From assembly GCF_051622035.1 (NCBI RefSeq), contig NC_135357.1:13785001-13849000 (forward strand): DNA of 64,000 nt. The letters run 5' to 3'. A model generated the notes under the pieces. It saw nothing but the letters and a program-made list of their open reading frames with translations, did not search any database and was not told the origin of the DNA. Position numbers and translations under genes: made by a program. Shown one piece after another: positions 24,393-37,499 of this stretch (position 1 is the first letter of the stretch; each line of letters begins with the position of its first letter). This stretch comes from Arctopsyche grandis. Its lineage: Eukaryota; Arthropoda; Insecta; Trichoptera; Hydropsychidae.

Positions 24393-24644
24393 GGGTCTAC
24401 GTGACGAGCCAGAATGTTAACAGGCATTTCCTCCCGTATTCAGCGCGCGCACATTAATACGGGAGGAAAAGCCTATTCCTCTTGTTCCTGTTGTATCCTG
24501 CTCGCGCAAATTAAGTGAGTATGTACCGTTTACCATGTACCCTTTTTTTTTGATCTTTCGACTTAAGATCTTTCGATTTTCGATCTTTGCCTTCCGATAT
24601 TTCCGTTTTCTGTAATTTAACATTCCGGCTCGTCACGGAGACCG
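24393..24644. mobile_element. Palindromic MITE, reference copy (252 bp, 9-bp duplication)
   Basis: Inverted ends GGGTCTACGTGACGAGCC and GGCTCGTCACGGAGACCG are flanked by perfect 9-bp copies of ttttcgcag (24384-24392 and 24645-24653). A 9-bp duplication is typical of Mutator-like elements. The interior has a strong hairpin around TCCTCCCGTATT and AATACGGGAGGA. Related copies lie at 55890-56120 and 59388-59625. Confidence 0.8.
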
Positions 24645-24696
24645 TTTTCGCAGACATTGGTGAGTAATAAACTTCGTTGATATTATATTTGTATGG

Positions 24697-25536
24697 CAGG
24701 GGTGCATTTGAAACAAAATTAAACATATTTGATCGTGATGTTCATATTTAGTATCCAAACAGCTTAAAATATTTTCCAAATAAAAAAAAATCATTAAAAT
24801 TGTATCTAGATCGAGACGTTACGTCGTTCAATACTCTCAATTTAGAGATTTTTGGGTGGCTGAACTTGGATAATATAGAAATGCAACATTGGTTTCTAAT
24901 CCAGTTCTATCAGTAAAAAAAATTTCTTCGATTTAAAAATGACAGAAATAATTGAAAATGATCGGTTATCGAATGTAATTAAAAAAAATTTCAGAAGAAG
25001 AAATACCAAAAACTTGGAATAGCATTCCAGAAACTTTTTAACTTGTTTGAAAAACTAGCGAAACCAACACTAACAATATTCTCTTCTACGCATGCTTGTG
25101 AGTCATTATTTTTCAAAAATAACTTAAAAAGTCCAGTTTCAGAAATCAGAAAAAAATTCTAGTTGAACATGGACATATGTATATTGTTGAAAGTTAATTA
25201 AAAAATTAAGAGTAAAAAACATTGGCTCCAAATAAACAGCAACAAATATCTCATTAATAAATAATTGTTTTCTATTTTTATGTTCCAATTTGTATTTTTT
25301 AATTTGTGTTATTGTTATTTTTTAACTTTTTTCTTAAAATTCTTTTTTATATTACATATTCAAGTGTACCATTATATTTTTATTTCACGAATCTTTATAA
25401 ATTTGTTTAAATTTTTTCAATAAAAAGTCATTTTTAAGTCATTTTTTTCATTAAAAATTTCTTGGCATGTCTGACATTTATTAAATAAATATTTAGAAAT
25501 TTTGACACGCGACCGTGAAAAGGTTCGCTACCCCTG
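24697..25536 (+). mobile_element. hAT transposon relic with transposase C-terminal remnant
   Basis: The right end GGTTCGCTACCCCTG and the left end CAGGGGTGCATTTG are an imperfect inverted pair of hAT type; a clear duplication is not seen. Around 25080-25160 the plus strand encodes a decayed block CESLFFKNNLKSPVSEIRKK, like the conserved C-terminal CExxFSxxKxIKSxxRxxL region of ZBED-type hAT transposases. Stops and a frameshift break it. Confidence 0.5.
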
Positions 25537-25539
25537 GTC

Positions 25540-27833
25540 TATATGGATCATTAAAAACATTTTGCGCTAATTTAATATTTAATTAAACTCTCAAATGTAA
25601 ATATACAAATACAGTAATTCTACCATTAACTTTCCCATCACTATGCAGATTTTTCTTCATGCAATGTGTCTACTTTTCACTTCGATGTAGCTAATGTACT
25701 CAGTCATATCAGCTCTCTCGATGTTAATCTGGATGCGGGCTGTGATGGTTTGCCTTCTTTTTTAATGTACTGTCCCATTATCCCTTCCTATAACAATCCT
25801 TTTCAATATTTCAATGTCTAACGGTAAATTTCCTTGATTATTGGAAATTATTATTTTAGACATTTAACGTTTTTGGCGCAAGATAATTTTTTTAAGAAAT
25901 GATCGCATTAAATAAGTAAATCGAGTCGAAAAGATCCCATACAGAAGATTTTATATATCAATATTTAGTAGGCCATTGAAGTGAGAAGAGTTCATCTTTA
26001 TATATATTTGTATTTATATAAAATTGTCACCTTGACAGTGAATACTAACCAGGGGACATTGGAAATCGATGAATCTGTAAACGCTTCATTATTATGCAAT
26101 ATTAAGGATCAATTGAAAAAAAACAGCTGGGTTATGTAAAAGATCAGTTAATGGAATATATAGATTTTATTTCGCTTTATATATAGTATTATATATATAT
26201 GTATGTATATATATAATAGTAGTAATAAATAAAACGATGATTATGAGAATACAACTACCAATAACTTGTATATACAAATGCATCATTCGGATTATATATT
26301 TCCAGTTTGAACATTACGCTTATTTACACAATTTTTATTATATTTCCTTCAACAATTTATTACATACGAAAATCAATTAATTAAATAATAAATCACCTAT
26401 TATATTTTTAACAACGAAACAGAAAGGCAATTAATTACGAGTATATCACATAAATAGTCATAAACAACAAAATAAATCTGACTTAAAAAATACATATAAA
26501 TACATACATACATAAACTTTTCATAGTATCACTTATTCAACACGTTTTACAATTATAATTTAATTGCAAATTATAACAAAAGAAAATATATTCGATTTTT
26601 CTGAAAGATTTCATAACATAAAAATAAATTAAACATTAAGTGGATTAAACTTGACACAAGTAACTATATTACCACATAAATTCATTTTCATAGTACTATT
26701 AGTGAGTATTCAATAAAATCATAATGCAATATACAGAAAAATGCGGCTAATCTGTGTACAAATAATAAGCAAACTTGAAATTCTTAATCGCTAAGCAGTA
26801 TATACATTAAATACAGATCAACTTCTATTTTTTGACCTCCGTGATCTGTTAAGTTTTCAGAAAATTCCAATGTTTATCATATTCATTGGACACTTTCAAC
26901 ACAACATTTGGTCACTTTTTTTAAGCTCTGAACAAAAAAAAAGTAATAGCGTCAGGTTTGAGATGACGCAGTGTGAAAATACATAATTCACAAAGATTAT
27001 ATTTATTATTATCATCAAACATTTTTAAAATGTTTCCGTATATTTATAATATAATAAATTTTTGGGAAAGCCATTTTAAATAATGAAAAATAATCTTTAA
27101 AAAAGCAACAAATAATAATTGCAACTAGTATTCGACTTCTAAACATAATCTCATAGATAATACCTGAAATAAAACAATTATCGATTTACATGAGATTCAA
27201 AAGTTTAATTATTAATATATCATAATGATCACCATTTAATTACAATCTCAAATTCTATCATATACGGGTACATACATATAACGAGATTTACAAGAACCCA
27301 CCTGTAAACAAATTCAGATAAAATAAAATGCACGAAAATTTTAGTGTTCGAAATTCGGTCATTTATAATGGTTAATTTTTAAGTTTCCAAAATTCCAAAT
27401 TTAAAATAAAAATATTTATATAATCCATCATGTTTAAGATTATTATGAACAATTTAAGTGCTAAACAGAAATAATATCTAAATGCACTTAATTTTCATTT
27501 TTCTTTAACCAACCTACTATAGTAATTGAAAGACATAAGAAAATTTGGAATTTCAAAAACTCAATACATTTTTATGTATATTCATATCCATTTTTCCCAC
27601 AAAATTTTAATCCTTAAATATTATACACATATATACATACAAAGTTTCAATATGCATGTGTATGCGCAATTATGTATTCAATTAACAACGATGATTTATA
27701 CACTTTTCTTAGGCTCTTCTTTAACAAAGAAATGTATGTACACAATATGCACCTATACGCAGATGCATGTTATTCACATATCCAATATTACTCAAAGAGT
27801 CAAGTCAAAGTGTTTAAAATTAGAGAGCCGTTT
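25540..27833. other. AT-rich interval downstream of BTBD7
   Basis: Contains the presumed BTBD7 3' UTR and poly(A) region on the minus strand (a TTTATT complement of AATAAA at about 27002). No further gene or element boundary is supported. Confidence 0.4.
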
Positions 27834-30800
27834 TCACAAAAACCTAGGTGGTCCATTACCCGACATGTGATATTGTGAAGTGCTTAACCGTAAGGTTTGA
27901 GACTTGGCGCTCTCTCTAGTATTTGGTGGACAAAATCCAGGACCTGAAAAGTGTTCCACTTTTCCACTATTTCCTGAGGATCCTGCACCAGATGAAGATG
28001 TTCTGACGCACGATTGACCCTTCATACTAGACTGATTAAAATTCATTGCTGATGATGATGACGATGATGGTGAATTTGATAAGGTGCGTGAACCTTGGTG
28101 AACTTTAAGATTTCCTACATGATTAAAAGTGCTTGAAGGATAACTTCCCGTAGGTGAACCAGCCAAATTTCGCGATTTGGAAATGTTGGAATTAAAATTT
28201 CCTGATGATGGAGAATTTGAAATAGTTCTTGCACTTTGCTGTTGCATTTTGAGTCCCGATGGTGATCCAGATAAATTTCTAGATTGATGAGATACTCGGC
28301 AACCAGGACTAGAAGATCTTTGTATATTTCCTTGATAATAATTATCATTTTGTATTCTAGCAGCAAAATCCATACGATGATTGGATGAATAGGGACTATT
28401 TCCTCTAGAAAATTGATTAGTTGTATTGTCCAAAGTTCGGAAAGGACTATTACCACGAGAAGAACTTACTCCTGCATATAAAGGACTTTCTCCCCGTGAA
28501 GCATTATTGTATGAATTGACATTTATCACATCAGTGAGTCCACAAGAACCGGGTCTTCCACTTTGTGGTAAGCAATTGAAGGGACTATCTAGCCTAACTG
28601 AATATGCAGTATTTTCATTTTGGAATGGACTATTAGAAGATAGTGTTCTAAAACTACCTTCTCTTTGTACAGAATAGTTTTGACCACTGCCATAAAAATT
28701 TTCCCTTGAATTACGGAGGAAAAGTTGATTGCGTTCATCATTTGACATATACTGTGTTCCAGGTGGTATCCAGTTGGGTACAGAATCTGTGTTATACTGA
28801 TTACGATGCGCAGTACTTTCAATCAAATTAGCACCCAATTGATAACTTGCATTCCTGGAAGTGGAATTTTCTGCATACAAGTTCGTTTGATCTGGCAAAG
28901 CAGAAATTGATCTAAAATGTCTTGGAGATGATTCTCGGTGATGCACTTGACTATGATTTGCTGACGAATGTGATGCCACCATTTGACTAGATTGATCAGT
29001 TGAAATAGTTGGATTCCCAAAAGAGGGTTGATGGTTAAATCCTAAAACAAACATTATTAAGGATAATAGTCTGTGATGACATATTATAAAATAATACAAT
29101 TAACACAACTAACCTGAAACGTTTTGCACACCCATTTTATTTTCACGCCTATCCAAATCAAGACCCAAACTAGCAACGGAGCCTGCACTCTGCGATCTAT
29201 GCATATCTCTTTCAGTACATGGTAAAACATTGTTCGAACATGGAGTAGACGATCCGGGACAAGGTGTAGAAGATCCAGGGCAAGGAGAAGATGAAACAGG
29301 GCAATGACTAGAAGATCCAATGCACAATTGATTTACACCAACAGAATTATTAGGACAAAGTGGCCGAGGTCTTTGCAAAGTTGAATTTGCATGAACACTT
29401 CTAGGAGAACGACTTCGACTGTGATGTTGGAGTGTTGAAAATCCCTATAAAAATAATGGCAATTTAATAAAACATGTGTGCATACTAGTAAATAAAATGT
29501 TTGTATATTATTTAAAAATAAATTTAATACTTACTGATGTAGGGAATGGTCCACTTGATATTCTAAATGGAGAAGTTGGGGCTGGAACTGAAACAGGAAC
29601 TGGTACTGTAGTAGGAACGGGCGTTATGTAAGAAGTGACATTTTCTTTGTCATCCATAGATGCTGGTCTTTGATGTTGAAGTTTTACACCAGGCTGAAAA
29701 GTCGAAGTTTGAGATACACCCTGCGATGATGAAAGATAACGAGAATAATTAGCCCGATTCGATGGTGATGGACAAGGTTGGTGCTGAAAAAATAGATATT
29801 TTTTATGATTGTATGAAACTGTAAATATAAGAGTATATTCACAGATAAAATAATTGACTACATTGATATAGTATGTACCTGCACTTGTGAATAATCAGTG
29901 GAAACCGTTGCAGATAATCCACGAAGTCTTTCATTTTGTCTAGCTTCTGCTTGCCGACTCCATGGCGACTGAGAGCCTACAAACATGTATGTAAATAAAT
30001 CAAACTTCACAACTAAATAATGAGTAGTTAAAATTAATGCTAATTCTACCACTTACCAGAAGATTGTCTACTAGGACTAGAATGTTGGTTACCATCACCC
30101 AGATCCAATTGTAAAGGTATACTTTCACCCTCAACACATTGAAATTGTGGAGCTTCTAAACAAACACAAAAATAAAAATAAACATTTGAAAATTAAAATC
30201 CAGACATGGAACGGTAATTATAAATATTTATTTTATAACCTTGATTTCCAGATTTTCCACTACAACCACTCGCTTGTAAATGAGAAGCATTTGAATGATG
30301 TTGTTTTTGTACTTTTCGGGTCCCATCGCGTCCTTTATAACTAAAACCACCGAAACCACAACCTTCTTGAAGAAGATGTTGATTAGGGTTCATAAATGAT
30401 ACAGGAGTGTGTGCAGTTGATCCATCTCTTGACAATGAATGATTGCTATCACTCTGAGCCTTGGTCTCTCTATTCAAAGAATAAAAGCAATTGCTGCTGG
30501 GATCAAATTCAGGTTCTACTTGGTTGGAATTACGATTGCCATGATTAAATGTTAAATTCTGATGTTGTTGCTGGTTATAAGTGGTTATTCTCAAACGACC
30601 CAAGGATGATGTTGCCATTGCTACATCAGGCATAGCTTCCGAAAGCCCACGACCAGACTGTGTGGGTCTACTAAATCGTTGTTGTTTGGCAGTTGCATCA
30701 CTGGAATGTAATCTACAAAATATAAAATAGTTTTAAAATCATATCAAATCAAAAATAACTCATAAAAAAATTGAAAACTTACCTATTTTGGTCTCCATCT

Positions 30801-31307
30801 GTTACTAGTCCTGCTAAGGAATGCTTATTTGTATGTGATGATTCATTACACCACGTATCTAAACAAAAATAAAACCAATCAACACTCATCTACAAGTGGC
30901 AGTTTGAATAGAAAATAAGAAAATTGTTACCTTCTTTAGAAGTCTGTAAACATTGTCCATTTGTTTCATCTAAATCTAAATCAATTTCATCAATGTCCAA
31001 ACCAGATCTAAAATACAAATATATATCAACATATGTTACGATATTTGTTACAAAATTAATTTTAATAAATTGAGGAAAAAAATACCTCGATCCTTCCACA
31101 CTAGCGTGACATGAACCAGAATCACCTCCGCAATGATCTCTAATACGACCTGAGCCAATATCAGCACACGGTGATGACCTACGTTGTCCACAAGCACTAC
31201 CGTCCATAACCAATGCTGCACCTTCCAATGTATCAGCAACAGTATCAGGAAAATTAAACTCACGAACTACTCTCAATCGAATCTGTAATCCATACATAAT
31301 GATTATC

Positions 31308-31342
<35 letters not shown>

Positions 31343-34300
31343 CGTATTATATTTAAAATATTATAACTAACTTGTCGGTTGATTTCGGCTGTATGTGACA
31401 ATGGCAGTGATGTCGCTCTCACACAAGCTGGTGACCTACGTAATTCACGTTCTCTAGCAAGCATAGCTCGCATTGTAGCAGGAGCTGGCGGAACAGCAGC
31501 GCCATTAGCTTCTCCATTACCACCAGCCCCACTGCCACCTGGGCCATTATGACCACCTGAACCTGATGAGCCGTCTCCTTCACCTGGGCCACCACCACCA
31601 TGTGGACTTTCAGCCGGTACTCCACTAGCAGATGATCTAGCTCGTGGCTCGGCAGAAACCTAATTTAAAATTCATAAAATGAAAATATGCACAAATTGAA
31701 TATTCAAAATTACAACATTAAAACCTTACAAATATGTATGTATACACTTTTCATAACAAAAGAGAATTTACCATATACAAGGTATCCGGAATATCAGGAA
31801 TGTATCTTGCTCTTCTCATTCTCATTAATTCTGTTTCTTGAACCATCTGATCTTCAAGCAAGGCCTGTAATGAAAATAAGACTTGTTGCAAAATATATGA
31901 CAAATATAACTTGAATATGTACATATGTATGTATATATTTTAAACATACCTTCACTTCTTCATAGTAAGGCATATAGAGTCGAGGTCGTACATATAAACC
32001 ACCATGTCCTTTACCTCTGATCCACACATCAGCTCTGGAACCGCTTCCACCTTCATCACCTAGCATGTAAGAAGGAGGACTACTAACCAAACCCCTCCTT
32101 ATAGCCTAAAATATGCAAATAATTTGATACAAATGATTGTTGAGTAATTGAAATACATGAAAATAAAATTTATTTTAACCCTTATTGTATCCTGAATTTT
32201 GATTAGATATATCAGCATTAGGATACTTAAAGGGTTAAGTTAAGTAAAAATCAGTTTAACATTAAATATAAAAATACCTGATTGAGAAGTTCACTATTTG
32301 GAGGAAGTATGTGATCAATGCGCACAAGCGGTAATAAATCAGATAATAATTCACGCAATTCTGCATCACTTAAATCCCTCTTTTTTACACCTTTTCGAGC
32401 AACTGAATGAGCAGTGTGTGAAAGTAAATTTGGTTCTGTTGAAAAATAAACATTGATATTGTATAAACTGCATATTTCTGATTGGAAATAAAAAATTATA
32501 TACATTAAACACACCTCTATCTTCCATTCGTTTGACAAGACGGTGTTCTCCCCAACGCAATGCAGCTCTAAGGGCATCTAATTCAGAAGCTTGTAAAAAC
32601 GGACATCGTAAAGCATGTGCTAAATGAGATGCTTCTAATTGTGGCAGTGCAGGTCCAGCTGCTACACTTAAAAACTCTTCGCGTAAAAACCGGAGTGCTT
32701 GCCTATACAAATGGAATATTCATGAATTTAGTAAACACAATTTTTTTGTTAATTTAATGGTATGCATCCACTATACCTGTGAACCCATTTGGATCCATGA
32801 GGTTGTGCAGACCATTTCAATACAGTGGCTAAGCTATTAGCGCTCAATCTTTCAGCGATTATATCTTCACAACCTTGGCTCAATATATCGAGTTCCAAAA
32901 ATCTAAAAAAAAAGTATTCATACATACTTATCACATTTAAGTACACATGTAATTGCACTGTTTTAAAATTTATATTCACCTTCCGATTTCATACAGTTCC
33001 ATAGCTTCTTCTAACGGTGATGGGGGATGAGGTGCAGCAGTTGCATTACTATTTTGCTGATTGTTTGTTAAAGCTTGAACCTATGATATGCATCAAAATT
33101 TAGTTTTTATAATTTATTATCACTTTGTCACAAAAATAAAAAAGGTTATTACTTCTCCAAGACTAGAACCATGATTTCCGAGTAAAGAATATCCAAATAT
33201 AGATCCTCCTCCTCGCATTATGAGATTCAAATCCACCTATAATTTTACATATATAATGATAATAATAATAAATAAATATAGTGTATTACTAAACTCATAC
33301 ACATTATACTATTAATACCTGATCAGTATAAACAGCGTGCAACAAAACTCTAGCATACTTATGGGGAATAACTCTCTCATCCAACACAATTTTAACAGAG
33401 TTGAAAGGTTCATTTGCATTTCCTTGTAATCTGCATCGTCGTTGAATAACATTTCTGTAATGTTTTATAAAATTCAGGCATGAAAATAATATTTTTAATT
33501 ACTATATTTTTATAAAAATTAAAAAAAAATTAAAAACTACCTAAAAAATGGAGATCGAGCACTTAATATTGCACGGTGACATGGCAGTTCAAGTCGCGGT
33601 CTAAAACCATATTCAGATGAAGAAGGTGGAGAACCAGCACGAGGAAGTTGACCAGCTCTCAATGTCCCCGATGTAGTTGTTGGAACAATAGCTCCTTCTG
33701 AGGCTTGAGTACTGGTAGTAGACCCTGCTTGAGGAGGTTCTGACGTGAACACAAGCGATGCATCAGCAAACTCAGCTGCAAAAATGATGTTTGATTAACA
33801 TTTAATTTACAATGTTGATGACAAAAATTGTATCAATATCTTGTGTCAAATTGAAAAGGCAATAAATTTATTACCCGTATCAAGCAAGTGTCTCATATCT
33901 CGATGTAGTACGGCAGGAGTAGCACCAAGATCGGATGCAAGTCTTCTTAACAAAGCAGGATCTGGTCTTCTATGACAGACACCACCGCCGCCTACTATAT
34001 CCAAAGTCAACCTCCCTCCACCAGAAGCTATTTAGAAGGGAATATTATAATATAAAACATAATATTAACTAAAATCCTAAAAAAATATATACATATATAA
34101 AACTTACTTTGTTGAGAATGCTTTGATTCAGACTGAGCTGGACAACAATCAGGAACATTTGTCGCACGGTTCCTAGAGCTAGTATTACAAGTCTCACCAT
34201 CTAAAAAATTTATTTTATAAAAATGATTAAAATAAAATCTACACTATTTCATTTCAATAAAACAAAACAAATCGAACCGCAAGCTGGACAAGGTGGTGGT

Positions 34301-35286
34301 GCAGGTTCTCCAGCATATAAATAGCGTAAGAGTCCGTCTACAGTAGCTGGATCCACTTGAGTTGGTAGAGGAGCCTCTAAGCATACTCGGGCACCCAAAC
34401 TACAATTGAACATTAAATTAAAATTAAAAATATTGCTCAATGGAATAATAACAAAAGAGTAAACAATAATATTATTTTTTAATACCTCGGATAGCCATTT
34501 AATAAATCCCTGAAATATGGACATCGAGCTGAAAGAATTGCTCTGTGAACCGGAAAGCATGTTCCTTTGAAAATTAATTCAGCATCTGGGCATATCCTGC
34601 AATGAAAGATAAACATGATAAAACCAACATAAAATGTACACATACATACGTATACATACTTTAAATCAATATTAAAAAGGTACCTTTGGTCATAGAGAGT
34701 TGCAAGATCACCTCGCAGAGCAGCTGCAGGTGGTCTTGCTAATTCTGCTTGAACACATAAATCACGTAATGCTGCCAGTGCCTCATATTCTTCCAACAAT
34801 GCTCCGACCTAATGCAATATTCATAGTAAATTACCAAGAAATACAAAACTTTATCCCTTTTATTTATAACATAGAACAAAATTCACCTCAAGGGGAGACC
34901 ATTCTTTGAGTAGATCGCGTAATGGAGCAGCACGATCTCCAGAACGCGATGAGCGACTTCCACGAGTCCCTCGTCTTCCACCCGGTAGTAACCTACGTCT
35001 CAATGTTGCCAAGCCACCATTCATCTTCCTCTTTCGCTCCCTAAATGAAAAATATCAGTAAAAAATTATATGAAACATGTATGTATGACAAAAAATATTT
35101 TTGAATATTTGCATAATCAAAAACTTACCTAACAACTTCAGCCATGGTGGCGGGCTGCGAGGCATGCTGGACTGCCAACACACCGCCATCCTTAAAAATT
35201 TTTTATTATTATTTTTCTGTAACACCAGTCTAACTTAACCATTGCACAATAAATAATACCTGTGTCTGCGAAAGGCCGGCGCCCAT
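27834..35286 (-). CDS. BTBD7: BTB/POZ domain-containing protein 7 (BTBD7), complete, 27 coding exons, 1731 residues
   Basis: Two BTB domains plus a BACK-like region, a probable regulatory scaffold or E3 adaptor; mammalian BTBD7 acts in branching morphogenesis. Exons, high to low: 35286-35260, 35166-35129, 35040-34887, 34808-34684, 34596-34486, 34399-34278, 34200-34108, 34027-33875, 33775-33541, 33454-33319, 33236-33153, 33080-32980, 32902-32777, 32702-32515, 32435-32278, 32105-31950, 31864-31772, 31659-31372, 31282-31086, 31007-30931, 30858-30783, 30712-30240, 30155-30057, 29976-29879, 29783-29535, 29444-29114, 29041-27834. They total 5196 bases and stay in frame. Family blocks: CFPVHRAILSARCPYF (BTB1), ELPCHRAILSARSPFF (BTB2), LKWSAQPHGSKWVHR, VKKRDLSDAELRELLSDLLP and YVRPRLYMPYYEEVK. 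The start MGAGLS fits an N-myristoylation site (G2, S6), as in the human protein (MGANAS). The C-terminal third is Ser/Asn/Pro-rich and makes the protein longer than human BTBD7 (about 1130). The second exon needs a weak acceptor, and the exon ending 34278 uses an unusual donor (gttcga). Confidence 0.9.
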
Positions 35287-35640
35287 GGGGCCCCGCCAAC
35301 ACAGCAGAGCCAACGCCGGGCAACACCAAACTGACCCTGTTAACAGATATACATCGGATAGTAATTAAATTTGATTCTAACACTTGTGGCATTATAAGGT
35401 AAATGAGTAACTCCCCAATATATAACAACAGTAATCTCAAGTGTAAGGAATTCCTTACTTCATTGTCATATAAGAATGAGAAATATTTATGAAGATTTCA
35501 TTTAAACAATGTATAGTATTTTCATGTGTTCAGTTTTGTGAATTTTATTAATTTAAGTCAGTAATTACCGTTTGGGTTAGGGGGGCTCATACGCGGGCCG
35601 GTCTCTCCCGGCTTCGCACCCCTCTTCTATTTAAATTGCT
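35260..35640 (-). promoter_or_regulatory. BTBD7 5' UTR and likely leader intron
   Basis: The exon carrying the BTBD7 start codon begins at 35336 after a good acceptor (ctgttaacag). Upstream, a GC-rich patch at about 35569-35630 ends on the minus strand in a plausible donor (AACG|gtaatt), giving a leader intron of about 230 bases (35337-35568). A GC-rich region at 38.34-38.78 kb could instead hold a more distant first exon. The true start site is not resolved by sequence alone. Confidence 0.4.
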
Positions 35641-35757
35641 TTGCATTCAATTGTTACTGAAAAAACAAAAAAAATATTCTCATTAAAAATAATCAATAAA
35701 ATGAAATCACAAGAAAACAATAATTTAAAACATTGTAAAGAGACTACACACATCGTT

Positions 35758-36575
35758 GGTGTACTTTCCCATTATCGGAAGCATTTTAAAGAACTCTACC
35801 ATCTACCGAAGAAGATGCCATGACATTCTTACATAAAAGTGGAATCTTAGCAGCAACGATGCCGTGTGCAGGAAAACATCAAATGAAACTCCAATTTGTC
35901 TTGTCGTAAGAAAGTCAACATCTGATATAGAAATAGGTTCTGCGAGTCGTCTACCATTTATGACAACCGTTCGTTTCTTATATTGTTAAACCAAAAAATT
36001 GAAGTCGATCAAATTGTGCAAGGAGGAATTAGGCATAAGCAAGGACACAATTGGAATAACCACATGAGAAATACAATCTTAACAAACGACCAAAATATAA
36101 GGTGGGTGGCAAAAGATCAATCATCGAAAGCTTGTTTACAAAGAAATAATAATGTCTGTAGAGTACTTTCTCAACGGTGGGTTTTGAAGGACTGAGACTC
36201 ACAAATGCTTCTCAATCAAAGTGGCTGACCACAGTTGAAGAACTGGAAAACACTGGATTTGAACATTGCAAAGTCAATCGGTTAATCTGCACCCTGGCGT
36301 CTATACTCACAGCGTCGAGCAAATGTGGTTAATAAACGACACTGAAGAACAATCCACCACCATTTGAAGTAAAATTTATTTGGAGATAGCTCATCAGCTA
36401 ACGACAACTTATTCGAGTCATTTTTGGACAACTAAAAATTTTTGGCCTCCGGAATCTGAATTTTTATTGCATTTAAAATTTGCTTACTCAATTTACAATA
36501 TGTTATTATAGAAATAATAGGTTAGGTTTTGTTTTTAATAAAAAATACATATGCCTAGGATAATGGGAAAGTACC
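35758..36575 (+). mobile_element. Probable Merlin/ISXO2-like DNA transposon relic
   Basis: Ends GTACTTTCCCATTATCGG and GATAATGGGAAAGTACC are an inverted pair of about 17 bases. In the interior the plus strand has a short frame reading HPGVYTHSVEQMW, like the conserved NPxTGxHTxxIExxW block near the C-terminus of Merlin/IS1595-type transposases. Longer frames around it are broken. No target duplication was recognised, so the superfamily is tentative. Confidence 0.45.
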
Positions 36576-36599
36576 AAATATATTTTTAATAATGATTAT

Positions 36600-37470
36600 T
36601 TTGTTCTTCTTCTAATGCCAAATCCGTATTCGGATGTAGGCGAGTACCGTGGGCAGACATTGTTTATGGCCCGTTCGAATTCCTCCCTAACATGGGCAAG
36701 CTGAAACAATTTTTCGAGTCTGAGTCCCATCCATGACCTGATGTTCCGGAGCCAAGAGAGCTTCTTTCTCCCAAGCCACCGTTTGCCTTATATTTTCCCC
36801 TCTATGATTGTTTGTAGAAGGCGATATTTGGGGCCACGAATAATGTGGCCAAAATATTCCTTACGGCGCTTTACCTTGTATATAAGTTCTCTCTTTTTAT
36901 GAAGAAGCTGGAGGATCGTTTTGTTCCTCACATGTTCCTTCCATGAGATCTTTAACATCCTCCAGTAACACCACATTTCAAAGGACTCTATCCTGTTCAG
37001 GCTTGCCACCAACAGCGTCCACGTTTCGCATCCGTACAGCAACAACGACCATACATAGAAGCGCAGGATTCTTAAGCGCAATTTCATAAACAACCTTCGA
37101 CAACACAAAACATTTTTCATGCTGCCGAAGGCATTTTTTTGCTATTTCGATCCTTCTTCTTATCTTCATTTCGGAACTAAGTCCGTATTGATCATTGCTC
37201 TTAGGTATTTGTAGTGTTCGGCCTATTTAATTATTTATCCGCGCACACTCAGGTTTAATGAATACGTCTTTTCTTTGCATATGATCATTGAGTTTGTCTT
37301 TTTAATATTAATGGACAGACCCCATTTTTTTTTGACATAACATTAGTCGGTTGCGATCAATAACGATTTCAGGTCTTCAGCACTCTCAAGTCAATATTGC
37401 CATATCATCAGCGAAATGGATATTAATAATTTCGCAGCCTATTCCCACTATTTTTATTTTGTTAATTAGT
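36600..37470 (-). mobile_element. RTE-type LINE fragment, 3' end of the reverse-transcriptase ORF, broken
   Basis: On the minus strand, blocks FYVWSLLLYGCETWTL, FEMWCYWRMLKISW and KVKRRKEYFGHIIRGPKYRL, then GLGRKKLSWLRNIRSW, in the order and spacing of the C-terminal region of RTE/BovB-like LINE proteins. Frames shift at least twice (near 37120 and 36790), so it is not functional. Its last coding part ends near 36605. Confidence 0.75.
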
Positions 37471-37499
37471 AAAATACACTTTTCAACATACAAATTGAA

